Assembly: GCF_964340395.1 (NCBI RefSeq)
Contig: NC_135557.1
Span: 9,758,960 to 9,822,959, forward strand
Origin: Glandiceps talaboti
Taxonomy: Eukaryota > Hemichordata > Enteropneusta > Spengelidae
Direction: 5' to 3'
DNA: 64,000 bases
Below are positions 14,645-48,350 of the stretch, piece after piece. The notes beneath the pieces are model-generated. The model was given only the letters and a program-made list of their open reading frames with translations. It did no database searches and was not told the DNA's origin. Numbering within the stretch: position 1 is the first letter of the stretch; each line of letters begins with the position of its first letter. The translations under genes and the position numbers were made by a program.

Positions 14645-14790
14645 ATTTTTTCCCACAAGCTGATCCATGCTAAGTATAGGTGCTCATCTGCTGAATAATT
14701 ATCCAGCAGACAATCAAAACTTGTTGTTATCTTTATAAAATACACAATCATTTTGGCTGTTGCTATGGGCATGGTCAAATAGATGTATGC
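14645..14790 (-). repeat. Inverted copy of the 10.47-10.73 kb repeat
   Basis: The reverse complement reads from 'gaccatgcccatagcaaca' to 'tagcatggatcagc', matching the second subunit at about 10600-10715. This shows the duplicated region has also undergone inversion or transposition. Confidence 0.6.
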
Positions 14791-14804
14791 AAATAGATGT
14801 ATTT

Positions 14805-15350
14805 ACATACATTAAGGGATATCAAGTTAATACATGTATGTGTGCATTAAAATCCGGGAACATTATGGGATATCAAGCTAATACTTGTATCTGTGCATTA
14901 CAATCGGATAGCATTATGGGATATCAAGTTAATACATGTATCTGTGCATTACAATCACAGCATTATGGGATATCAAGTTAATGTATATGTGCATGAAAAT
15001 CAGAGAGCATTATGGGATACCAAGCTAATACATGCATGTGTATGTGCAGATAGAAAATCAGATAGCATTATGGGATATCAAGCTAATACATGTATATATC
15101 CATTAAAATCAGAGCGCATTATGGGATATCAAGCTTAAGCTAATATGTACATGTATCTGTGCATTACAGTCGGATAGCATTATGGGATATCAAGTTAATG
15201 TATATATCCATTAAAATCAGAGCGCATTATGGGATATCAAGCTTAAGCTAATATGTACATGTATATGTGCATTAAAATCAGATAGCATTATGGGATATCT
15301 AGCTAAAACATGTATATGTGCATTACAATCAAATTGCATTATGGGATACT
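14805..15350. repeat. Minisatellite, roughly 48-60 bp units
   Basis: About ten irregular units, each with the core 'cattatgggatatcaag' followed by a variable 'taatacatgtat' and 'gtgcattaaaatca' part. Unit length varies, and the short open frames over it are artefacts of the repeat. Confidence 0.9.
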
Positions 15351-15711
15351 TAGATGCTGCATCGTTGCAAACCTTGGCCTCTTTTATGGCACAGTCCAAA
15401 ATGCACTGTCAACAGCATTCACGTACAATCTAGGTATTTATACCTGTGGCTTTGTACACCAACACTACAACCAATCAGATTGCCGTGTGGATACCACATG
15501 GTATGCAATGCCTTTCATAGCTGTAAGATGCCAGAGTCTTGTTATTTTGCAGTGTCATGGAAGAAATAACAGCTCTAGTTTGCAAGAATGGAATAGTGTG
15601 GCAACTGAATCGTCAAACATTCTCCCTAGCATTTCACAATTTATGTCCAACGTGTTTTTTGTACAAATTGTAACCAGTACACACGTTCATTTACAGAATA
15701 ATATCATATGA
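15351..15711 (+). pseudogene. Gene-fragment block related to 7.88-8.0 kb
   Basis: An open frame encodes NLGLFYGTVQNA near its start and NNSSSLQEWNS further on. Both peptides have counterparts (NHGLFYGTVQSA, NDSSGLREW) in copy 2 of the segmental duplication. The frame lacks a clear start and splice sites. It may be an exon remnant of the ancestral duplicated gene; I do not recognise the family. Confidence 0.3.
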
Positions 15712-15904
15712 ATGACAGGGTGTTTGTTGCACGTCACTAAAGGTGAACGTTGAAGGCTAGAATATTGAATAGTCTATTACATAATCCATGGCATAAGTCA
15801 CTCTCTAAATCGAAACACCTCAAATTTCAACACTCTGAACTAATGTTCAGGAGAGCTATGGGCATAGAAAATGTATATATGTGGATTTTTTTATGTGCTT
15901 ATAT

Positions 15905-16045
15905 GTCAGTCTGTCTGTCTGTCTGTCTGTCTGGCTGGCTGGCTGGCTGGCTGGATGGCTGGATGGCTGTCTGACTGTCTGTCTGTCTGGCTGCTTGTGT
16001 GTATGTATGCATTTAGGTATGTATGTTTGTTTGTTTGTTTGTAAA
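15905..16045. repeat. (CTGT)/(CTGG)/(TTTG) tetranucleotide array
   Basis: Short compound tetranucleotide repeat. Confidence 0.9.
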
Positions 16046-16129
16046 TTTATGAAATAATCAACATTACAAAGATTTAACTAATATATCATTATTGTCTCAT
16101 AGTTGGACCAATCCCACCTAGAATAGTTG

Positions 16130-18540
16130 ACCGAACCAAACCAGGACCAAATGAGCCAAACTTACCAAGAGTTGAAATCAGTTTATGAAGAATAGTTGAC
16201 CAAAACCTACTAAGAGTCAACCGTTGACTTAATAACCTAGTTGAATCAGTAATACCAATAGTTGAAAGAATCCCACAAGTGTAGTCGAAACAACCTCACT
16301 AAGAGTAGTTGAACCAGCCTTACAAAGCATAGATGAATCAACCTTCCCAAGAATAGATAAACCAGTATTACCAAGAGTTGAAGGTAGCCTCCCCAAAGGA
16401 AGTTGACCACACCTCAAATAGAACTGAACCAACCACAGCAAAACAAGGGTAGTTGACGAGATGTCACCACGAATAAAATAAACCCACTAAGAGTAGTTGA
16501 ACCAAAACTCTTCAAGTGCAGTTGAAATCCCTCTCTAAAACAAGAACCAATCTCAACAAGTGCAGATAAACAAATATCACCAAGAGTAATTGAACCAATA
16601 TTGGCAAGGGTTGTTGACCCACACAAAAGATGGATTAGTTGACAAACGTTATCAATAAGGGATGTGACAACCTTACCAAGGGTAGTTGACCCTACCTTAC
16701 CAGGAACCCTTTGACCAAATTCACCCAGAGTAGTTGAACCAACCCTACAATGAATAGTTGAATCACCCTTACCAAGAATAGTTATACCAACCTTACCAAG
16801 AATAGTTGAACCAACCTTACCAAGAATAGTTGAACCAACCTTACCAAGAATAGTTGAACCAACCTTACCAAGAGTAGCTGAACCAATCTTACCAAGAGTA
16901 GCTGAACCAGCATTACAAAGATTGATTGAACCAACCTTACTGAGAGTAGTTGAACCAAGCTTACCCAGAGTGATTGAAACAACCTTACCAAGAGTAGTTG
17001 AACCAACCTTACCAAGAGTAGTTGAACCAAGCTTACTGAGAGTTGCTGAACCAACCTTACCAAGAGTAGTTGAACCAACCTTACCAAGAGTAGCTGAACC
17101 AACCTTACCAAGAGTAGTTGAACCAACCTTACTGAGAGTAGCTGAACCAACCTTACCAAGAGTAGCTGAACCAACTCAAACAATATTAGTTGAATCAACC
17201 TTATCAAGAGTAGTTGAACCAACCTTACCAAGAATAGTTGAACCAACCTTACAAAGAGTGATTGAAACAACCTTACTGAGAGTAGTTGAACTAAACTTAC
17301 CAGGAGTAGTTGAATCAACCTTACCAAGAGTAGTTGAACCACCCTTACCAAGAGTAGTTGAACCACCCTTACCGAGAGTAATTGAACCTTCCTTACCATG
17401 ATTGGTTGAACCAACCTTACCAAGAACTGTAAGTGATCTCCCCAAGGAAATTGACCGAATCTTAAACAGAAGTAAATCAACCTCAGCAAGGGTAGTTGTC
17501 ACCATGAAATAAGTGTAGTTGAACCAAAACTCTTCAAGTGCAGTTGAACAACCTCACTAAAACAAGAATCAATATCAACAAGTGCAGTTAAACAAATTTC
17601 ACCAAGAGTTGAACTAATCTCACCAAGAGAAACTGAACCAATCTTGCCAAGGGTTGTTTGTGCCAACTTTACCAAGAGTAGTTGACCCAACCTTTCAAAG
17701 CAGTTGAACCAACCTTACCAACAGTAGTTGAACCAACCTTACCGACAGTAGTTGATCCTTCCTTACCAACAGTAGTTGAACTGACTTTGCCAACAAAAGT
17801 TGAACTGACCTTACCAAGAGTAGTTGAACCAACCAACCTTACCAAGTGTAGTTGACCCTACCTTGCAAGGAACACTTTGACCAAATTTACCAAGTGTAGT
17901 TGAACCAACCAACCAATCAATTGCAAGCAAGCATCCAACCAACCAACCAATCAACCAACCAACCTTGAATAGTTGAACCAACCTTACCAAGTGTAGTTGA
18001 ACAGTGTGTAGTTAAACCAAATTTACTGGGAGTTGTGTGAACCAACCTTACCAAGCGTAGGTCGACCAAGCGCAACACGGGTCAAAGGTAACATAGCCAA
18101 AAAAAGTTGACCAAATCTCAAACAGAATTGAATCAACCTCAGAAAGAACAATCTCAACAAGTGCAGTTAAACACATTTCACTAAGAGTTAAACTTATCTC
18201 ACCAAGAGTAACTGACTCATTCTTGCCAAGGGTTGTCGACCCAGACTTCAGCTGGATTGGGAAACGTTATCAGTAAGAGCTGTGTCCACCTTACCATGTG
18301 TAGTTGAAGCAACCTTACCAAGAGTAGTTGAACCAACCTTATCAAGAGTAGTTGAACCGACCTTACCAAGAACACTTGAACCAGACTTACCATGCATAGT
18401 TGATTTTTTTACTATGATTAGTTGAAACAACCCTACAAAGAGTAGTTGGACCAACATTACCAAGTGTAGATTAACCAAAGTTACGAAGAATAGTTGGCCT
18501 AACCACACTAAATATAGCTGAACCGACCTCACCAACTTCA
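16130..18540. repeat. 24-bp minisatellite upstream of gene 1
   Basis: Roughly 2.4 kb of 24-bp units with consensus 'accaaccttaccaagagtag' plus 'ttga'. The centre (16780-17400) is regular and the edges are degenerate. Because 24 is a multiple of 3, both strands stay open in places (VEPTLPRV on plus, LVRLVQLL on minus). These frames have no start, splice or conservation signal and are treated as non-coding. The array ends about 320 bp before the gene 1 start codon. Confidence 0.95.
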
Positions 18541-18858
18541 TCTAAGAGAGAAACTAGGTACAACCACTTTGAAGATTAGGCTATACAAATGAAGATAACA
18601 AACTTTTTCTGATGCCAATAACAGCAGCCGCATCAACACATTTTGATTCAAGCTATAAGTGGACTCTGCTCTCATAGTAGCAGGTTAACAATTATAACAA
18701 ACATTGTTATTTACTGACAAGTATAGTGATCTTCATTTAAAAATTTCACACTGAACTGCTTTACCAGATGCAGTGAACTTCTCCCAGCCTCAGAATCTGC
18801 AAGTAATATTCAATTTAAATTGTTTATTACAAACACTAATCAGCTGAGGATCACAATC
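18541..18858 (+). promoter_or_regulatory. Gene 1 5' flank / presumptive 5' UTR
   Basis: About 320 bp of single-copy sequence between the 24-bp minisatellite and the gene 1 initiator. No clear TATA element is seen. A possible 3' splice site (tttaccag) lies at about 18768, so an upstream non-coding exon is possible. Confidence 0.3.
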
Positions 18859-39988
<21,130 letters not shown>

Positions 39989-41500
39989 GAAACTTAACAC
40001 TACACTCATCTACATCTACAGGAGTGTTTTATTTATAATGTATAATATCTCTGAATATTTTTATACAATGCAATGCAACTGTACCACATCTCAACACAAT
40101 TTTTGACTGCTTTTTGTGCAAATTTACAGAATATTATTAAAATTTCCATCCAAACATCAATTATTTTTGCATAAACTAACAATCCGGACCAAAAATTCAT
40201 GGTTTTTACACAAAACTAAGATATTATTTCATTTTTAAATTTACAGCAGACTATAAATCTGCCATGTTGTCATTTGTTCTTCATTGCATTGCATTATATA
40301 AAACTTGTCAGAGAAATCTGTGATTTTCACAGAATTATACATTTGTGTGTGCAAAGAAAACTATACCTGGAGATAACACGGTTAATTTCGGATTCGATCT
40401 GTCAGATATTGTCTTCAGATGTACCTGGAAAGACAGCAGATTTCTCCGATTTTATACCAGCGTAGCAGCGTATAGAAAACCTGGGAAACGGCCATTGTAA
40501 GAATGAATTGAGTTCAACAAGTGGCCAAGAGAGGGCGCCGTGACAGTTTCTCTCATACACTTGAGACATGATCACGAGAAACGAAATGAGAGACAGCGCA
40601 AACGAAACGCGTTTGGTTTGTTTGTACAGTTCACATACTAGCGTTTATAAAATAGTGTAAATAAATGACTTGAATACAAAATTATGTATTTTTAATGGAA
40701 ATCAGTAGATGATATAAATTATAACTATCATAAAATATAGTAGGATATATGAATATAGCTACTTAGTATGTACTTTGAATTTATATGAATTTTTGTGACT
40801 GGTTATTAAGTTTTCAAAGTGACTGACAACTGAAAGTCAAACAGGCCTTAGGCGTTGTATAGTCAATCACAACCACCATGTCACAAAAACTGTAAGACCC
40901 CTTTTATCCTGAAATGAATACAATATTTGAATACGAGGAGTGGAAATTCTCTCTAAGCTTTACTTTTACAACGATATGTAATTTGTTTTGTTCAGTTTGT
41001 TTAGTTATAATGTAGTTTCATTCTCGTAAGACAAAGCACACATTTCTGCTGAGTAATGAAATGACATATTGCATTGTGGGTACGTTTAGGACAGTGCCGT
41101 AAAGAGGCCTGTGATTTACGACGTTGTGTAGTTTACACAATGACAAAGACAGACTTGATTTATGTTCCTGTGATTTTTAAAGACACTTTATTTTTAGTAT
41201 TTTTTGTATTTTTAGGATTCATATTTATGATACTATTATGTCTACAAGCTTAGACGTATATTGATGGAAACAAACACCAAACAAATATACATGTTTTATT
41301 CGGTTGGTGTGTTGAATTCAAATCGGAAAATAAATCAGTATTATACCTACAGAGGTTGTGTTAAATTTTACAATATAACTATGGAATAAATGAAGAAATA
41401 TCAATATAATCTTATTCTTTTTTAAAGTAACAAAGCAATATATTTTATCACTACTATATAGTTAAAAATGTGATGAGGTAAATATCATTGTATATGTGTA
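39989..41500. other. Intergenic, gene 1 3' flank
   Basis: AT-rich sequence with no gene seen. Possible AATAAA signals occur (for example near 40655) but none is close to the stop codon. Confidence 0.5.
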
Positions 41501-41509
41501 TGTTTATTA

Positions 41510-42025
41510 TCTACTCCAAAGCCTCTACAGTAGCATCTGATATTTGTATTGACAAAGTTAAAGTAGGATGTGTGACTGAATATAGATATTTAGCAACAAT
41601 CTTAGATGATACGTTGAATTTAAAGGCGAGCACAGACTCCATTCACAATAAATGTACGTCTAGAGTTTACTGTTTGTAAAAACCGAAGTCCCTAGATGTA
41701 AATGTCAAGTGTTGCCGACATTTTGTCACAGTTTTACTTAACCAGTCTTAGTATTCTCGTTATGTTTGTTTATTTGGTGGCATATATGGAGTTGCTACAA
41801 GAACGTCCTGTAAATGTATGTAGTAAAGTTGTAAGCGATAAACAGATTTAGACTAATTTGAGTGAATTGTTATCTTACGTAGGAAAGAAAAGTTGATAGA
41901 CGATCGCACAGTGTCACACAAACTCTATAATATTATAACGAACTCATTTTATTATCGTTTTGAACAAAACTCCTATCCTCTCCCTAAACAAACGTTACAA
42001 GTGCTGAACCATCAGCATTGAGAGC
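41510..42025 (+). pseudogene. Decayed non-LTR retrotransposon (LINE) RT 3' end
   Basis: Reads VTEYRYLATILDDTLNLKA and DSIHNKCTSRVYCL, then with frameshifts and stops LDVNVKC, FGGI and further on DDRTVSHKLYN and NSFYYRF. This is the C-terminal region of CR1/L2/Rex1-type ORF2 proteins (the 'YLGTILDDKL' motif and 'HPL...F..LPSGRR'-like tail). The 5' part is absent and multiple stops show it is dead. Confidence 0.7.
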
Positions 42026-42029
42026 ATGA

Positions 42030-42350
42030 AGTATGGATATGGTTAGCACTTAGAAGTGCGAAAGTGCGAAAAGTTCAGCAATGGCATTGACGCGATCGTC
42101 CCTAAGATAATTTTTAGGTGACAAATGATACATTTTGTCTCAGTGCTTTGAACGTTTTATTTAACTATGTTATATTTTAATCCTTTCCAACTGTTGTTAC
42201 TCTTGATAGTGTATATTGTTAGTTGATTTTTAGAATCTATGTCAAAAGTATGACTTTGCAACAGTTTATTTCTATAAGGGAACCAAGTCATCATGATTTC
42301 TATTGTGAAAGATAATTATAAGTTTTTATTGTAAGACTGCTATCGTCTAT
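42030..42350. other. Nothing recognised
   Basis: AT-rich intergenic sequence between the LINE relic and a microsatellite. Confidence 0.4.
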
Positions 42351-42351
42351 C

Positions 42352-42495
42352 TTTTTATGTATGTATGTATGTATGTATGTATGTATGTATGTATGTATGT
42401 ATGTATGTATGTATGTATGTATGTATGTATGTATGTATGTATGTATGTATGTATGTATGTCTGCGTCTGTCTGTTTGTCTGTTTGTTTGTATGCA

Positions 42496-42534
<39 letters not shown>

Positions 42535-42670
42535 GTCTATCTGTATGTATGTATGTATGTATGTATGTATGTATGTATGTATATGTATGTGTGTTCGTTC
42601 ATGCATGCATGTATGTATGTATGTATGTATGTATGTATGTATGTATGTATGCATGCATGTAGACAGACAT

Positions 42671-42716
<46 letters not shown>

Positions 42717-42740
42717 TGACTGACTGACTGACTGACTGAA
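42352..42740. repeat. (GTAT)n(GTCT)n compound tetranucleotide array
   Basis: About 390 bp of ATGT units with GTCT blocks and a terminal (CAGA)/(CTGA) part on the complementary phase. Open in several frames, non-coding. Confidence 0.95.
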
Positions 42741-43700
42741 GAACCGACGTACATACAGAGTCGCACCCACTACCTCTTCTTAGGATCTAATATCAACTAG
42801 AAAACATTAATTCTTTAATCAATACGCGTAAATCTGAACATCTCTACAATTTAAAATCAACGGCAATATTTTGATGGGCAAAACAAATTGTACTTTCAAA
42901 ATGCATTACAAGTAATCTATTGTTAGTAATATAAACTAAGTAAAAAAATAACATTTATGCAAATTGCATACACATTATTTGTTCATATGTTAAATTTTTG
43001 ATGCTTAGTAACAAGGCCCCTTAGGTCACTCATACATTTTGTTTTCAGAATAAACAAAACTATTAAAGAATAATATCGATATAGCCACCTTTTAGGGTAA
43101 AACCCAATGTGATAAAAATCTGATGTGGTAAAAGCGGCAACATGTCTTTATTTACCTCTTTTTCCATCGTCTCGTTTGTTTTGTTCCATGTGATGGCCAC
43201 CTTCCTTTGTGTGGGTATCGGCACATTTTTGAAAAATCGCGGAAAAATAGAAAATCGGCAACTTGAACACGCTTGGTATTTAGGAAAAGAGAGTTAACGA
43301 GATGTAATATCTATGATTGGAACACTCGCTGTAACAATGGAGATGTGTCCTGGTGATGATAAGGCTAGCGCCATCACCGGTTAATATGGCAACTTATGCA
43401 TCTTTCGTTTTCAACAAAGACAACACGTGCACGTCACGGTAAGTAGTACATGGTTCATGTTTTTATTAAAAGTTTACTTCATACAGTAAATCTTAGGATT
43501 ATTTGAAAGACATCAAATATATTGGTAATAAAGTTTGTACTTGATAACTCCGGATATAGATTCAACTCGTGACGAAAGTTACTTTCTATGCACAGACACT
43601 ATATAACCCTATTTCAATATTAATATTGTCGATAACTTGGCTTTATAGGATTTATTCTTTCCTGCCCCCTGTCTCTGGCTCATCTCGTCTCGTCTCGTCG
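42741..43700. other. Intergenic; one weak exon-like start
   Basis: No supported gene. At 43386-43438 an ATG with good context opens MATYASFVFNKDNTCTSR up to a GTAAGT donor, but no continuation exon was found. Confidence 0.35.
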
Positions 43701-43701
43701 T

Positions 43702-43826
<125 letters not shown>

Positions 43827-43864
43827 CTCATTCTTCATTCTACTAGTCAGTCACAGTGATGTCA

Positions 43865-43911
43865 TCATTCTCTTCTGTCTGTGTTGCCATGGCTTTGTGC
43901 TGTTGATGGAC
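43865..43911 (-). CDS. Gene 2 terminal exon
   Basis: Acceptor ttctttgcag. In the phase left by the previous exon it reads [15 protein letters not shown] and stops (TGA at 43867-43865). Another frame of the same exon reads [19 protein letters not shown] and stops at 43845-43843. The shorter reading is preferred because its phase matches. Confidence 0.6.
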
Positions 43912-44065
43912 CTGCAAAGAAAAAATAGGTGATAAGAAATCAATACGAAAGAAAGAAATAGATACATGATAAAGAAAACAATGAATGTGAAAAATAAGTT
44001 TCTTTGTATTACATGTATATGGATAATATAATCCATGTAAAGAATACACACAGACACAAAAGGAA

Positions 44066-44141
<76 letters not shown>

Positions 44142-46436
44142 ATAGGTAGTAGGTATCACCACAGACAAGTTTCTTACCTGTCTACGGTAATACATACACA
44201 CATTCTACACATACAGTGTATGCATCTGTGCTATTACATACATATACAGTGTATGCATATGTGCTATTACAGTGTATACCGGCACATCTGCATATTATGA
44301 AAGCAGGCTATTGTCCACTCACTTTTTTTTCCCTACCACCACACTGTACAACATTTTACCCACAACTCTCTCTGATTTGTAGTGTTGGACATCATCTCCT
44401 TGAAGTCAGACAAATGTCACCAGTGTATAGGGTTTTGTAAACACATTATTTTTCCATTTGGCAAGCGTAGAATTGCCACTGATGAGTTTCTGAATACCCA
44501 TTTTCATCAGTTCTGGTATCAGTGATTTATTGTAAAAGGAGTAGCAATTTTGGGAATTTGTCAGCAGATTTTCTTGAAAGACATGAATATTTGCGATGAA
44601 ACTAAGGAAAATATATGCACCTGTTATGACTTTGCCAAAGATATAGATTTATTTGAATAGGTACGACAAAAGAAATTTACATACTAAAACTCATCATACA
44701 CACTGACTACCCAGGTTATTGTCACTTTGACAGTGAAAAGTGTTTTATTCACAGTGCATGCTTAATTTAGTTGTTAGTTCATTTTTATACAAAAATTAGA
44801 ACTTTATTTTTGATTCCTAAGCGTTCTTTTGCTACATATTAATTAAACTTAATTACTATACTTAAAATGTTGAAAAGTATGAATTATTGAAGAAAGTTAT
44901 AAAATATGGAACCTCCACGCATACTAATCAGAGAGAGTTGTGGGTAAGATATTGTACAGTGCTTCACGAAACCTCCATGACTACACGTTCAACACGTTAA
45001 CATAGCAGGATATCATTTTTGGACTAAACAAATATTTAAACATACTGAAACTAGACGAAGTCACGTGGGAGTCAATGATTTCATGTCTGCATGGTTGCGG
45101 TTTTTGTTTGTTACTTCATTTTCTTTAGAATAAAAATATCACAAGAAACTGGGTTCATTCATTGTTATTGGTTTCTTTGTGGTTCTATCAAAACACGACG
45201 AATAAACATTCACTAACATCGGGTTGTAAACAAATAGGACATGTATATTCACCCCACCTAGGATGATGTCTTTGTTTTATTGTATTTAGTTTCCATGTTA
45301 TAACGAAGTAGTGTAGATAAAATCTATCATACTGGACTTGCTGTTGTTTGGAATGGCAACAGTTCCATGTCCTATCCTGGACGCTTCTTCAGGCCGAATG
45401 ATGATCTGATGGTTTGTGTCAGCTGACAAAGTAGAATTGTCATGTGATGATAATCACCATCAGGGAATTTTATTAATCACAGTGTCGCCCACGCCTGTCA
45501 AGTTATGACTGTCTGAAGAAGTGTCCAGGATAGGACGTGAAACTGTTGCCATTCAGACTAATAGCAGGTACAGATAGATAAATTATCGCATTACTTCGCT
45601 ATTAACTTCATACCTGGATTATTGAGAACATTCATAGATATATTCTCCATGTAATTCTTATCAGGTTTACGTTTTCGTCTATTTTCTAGGTAATCCATCT
45701 CAATAAACTGATCTTGCTCCCAGACAATTTTCTCTATCTCATCTTGTCCGATAAACTTGATTTTGAATGCAGTCAAAACCTAAAAAGGCAATATTGAACA
45801 ATTGTGAACACTGGATAGATAAGGTGATATAATGCATGGTATTCTTCTTCTCTTTTTCAAGATCATCAAAATATAAGAATAGTGCGACTATGCATGGAAC
45901 AGTCTTGGAAAAACTGAGGACATTGCCTACATGAATCTGTAGATCATGACAACTTCAATTCTATTCTACTACAAGTCCATTGTAATCTGTTGTTATTATT
46001 ATCTCAATAGGTTTTAATGTGTTTAATATCTTACATGATAATTTTATGGAAATCTCTCCTTCGAATATTGCGTATTTCATTATCTGCTTATCTTCTAATG
46101 TCATAGATTAATAATCAAGAATTCCTTAGCACAAATTTAGAATATATACATTTTAATCATACATTTTGTATGATGGTACTACAGCTTGTAAAGACAAACC
46201 AAAAAGTAACACCTACCTCTCGATTGGTTCCCACATAGCTTAAAAATATGAGAGAACCCTGGGAAAGAATGTTCACCTTGTTTTTTAATTGTATGAAGAT
46301 GTTTGATTAATTACGAATGTAATGAAAAGTAGTTTGATCCAATGGGATGACGATAATACAAACACGTGACTACATACCACATATAGATAGTTTCTAAGCA
46401 ATGGCATTGCAAATAAACCTAACCCCCACCAAACAA

Positions 46437-46477
<41 letters not shown>

Positions 46478-48189
46478 TAAAATAAACAATAACAAACATG
46501 TTAAAATACGAGGACATTAATTTACAGTCATATCTTACATGATAATTTTATGGAAATCTCTCCTTCGAATATTGAGTATTTCAGTATCTGCTACGTTTGG
46601 GAACAATATCAGCTCCGTAAAGGAAAGAACAGCACACTTATAACTCAGGCTATTTGTCAATATCACCTCACTATCACCCCAGTGCGCTATGAAATGCATT
46701 CTGACTATGAACAGTTATGGTTGTATATTTAAATTAAGAAAAGTAATATCAACACTTGTATTTTAACACGAGAAACGAATCATCCCTGACAATAGGCACT
46801 GTGTATTAACTAGTAGAGACATAAAATGGTGATGACGTCAAGTATACAAACTAAACTTTAACTTTTGGATAAAATATGCCAGTGTCAAAAATTCATTTTC
46901 CAAACTACATGACGTACATGTTAAATTTTTGCATACTAACCTCAATGAAAATGAAGCCAGCAAATATGTATCTGGTGTTTATCGATCCATTACCAGTGTT
47001 GACAATAATGAATAGTGTACGATTTGAGATGAAGACAATTAGTAATATTATTGTTGAACGTAGTTTTGACCTGTGAGTGAAAACAAAGCTGTAATCAATT
47101 AACACAGACATGTACAGCACAGGGGATTTATATTGGCTACATCTGTTTACAAATAGTTGTTTTTGTTTATTATTTACTTTCTTTCTTTACAAAACATTGT
47201 TTTTATTTGTTTACATTTTTGGTCTTTAAAAATATATTCTCCCTACAAAGTGATTTATAATAAAGTAAGGATTTGAAAATCTGGTTGCATATTTTTCTAA
47301 ATCAATTTTAACTTGTTCTTTAGTTGGTTTTAATAAACCAGCTTTACTTACTACGACTATCTTATTCATTATTATTTATAAGTTAGTTCGACTAAGCGCC
47401 CTCAACTGTTGACCCTTCCTCGTCCAACACAGAGAAATGTAACTTTGCACTCGAAATTACGAGCTATATATCTACAATACATGATATACCCACAAATTAA
47501 TTATACCAAACTATATGAAATTTGAAGATTACATACAAGATATTGCCTAAATACCGAAGATCGTGATTAATTATATAAATGAATCAAGTACAAGGTAGCT
47601 ACATGAACATGGTTTACAATTTGAGATTTACACTTTGTTATTACCAACGTATACATCATATTAAATGACAATAACCTAGTAATCTTTAAACATTGTATAC
47701 TTATTGTAAATGTATGAACATAACACCTACAACAGTGAAGGGCTATGATTACACATTGGCATACTTTGACCTACACTAACAAACTGTATAGGACACCTCG
47801 AATCCGTGAACATCAATGTACCATCAAAATCGTAAGAAATGTAATACATGTGTTATTAAGTTATAGACTAATTTCCAAAAAATGTTATTTATGCAAATTC
47901 TCCATTAATAATAAGACACAACTTACCAAAACCTCCTGTAGAATATGTCTACAGACATTGAATTGAGCCAACAAAGACATAGACACTACACACGCAGTGA
48001 CATACAAACACACACACACACACACACATACACACACACACACACACACATACATACATACATACATACATACATACATACATACACACACACACATACA
48101 TACATACATACATGCATGCATGCAGACAGACAGACAGACAGACAGATACACATACACATACACATACATACATACATACATACATACAT

Positions 48190-48252
<63 letters not shown>

Positions 48253-48279
48253 CATACATACATACATACATACATACAT

Positions 48280-48350
<71 letters not shown>

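Noticed and set aside
16782-17489. Minus-strand 235-codon open frame of LVRLVQLL repeats
   Set aside because: Product of the 24-bp minisatellite, whose unit is a multiple of 3. The overlapping plus-strand VEPTLPRV frame shows the same artefact.
18820-18858. Upstream TTG start for gene 1
   Set aside because: A non-ATG start is not needed; the in-frame ATG at 18859 has a good context.
42352-42740. Several overlapping frames rich in MYVC or HTYI
   Set aside because: Translations of tetranucleotide microsatellites. The same applies at 47945-48424 and 55814-56219.
47885-47965. Candidate TM exon of gene 2 ([14 protein letters not shown]-like frame)
   Set aside because: It resembles a receptor span, but TM3 is clearly encoded at 51550-51679 and exons 19 and 20 join in phase without it.
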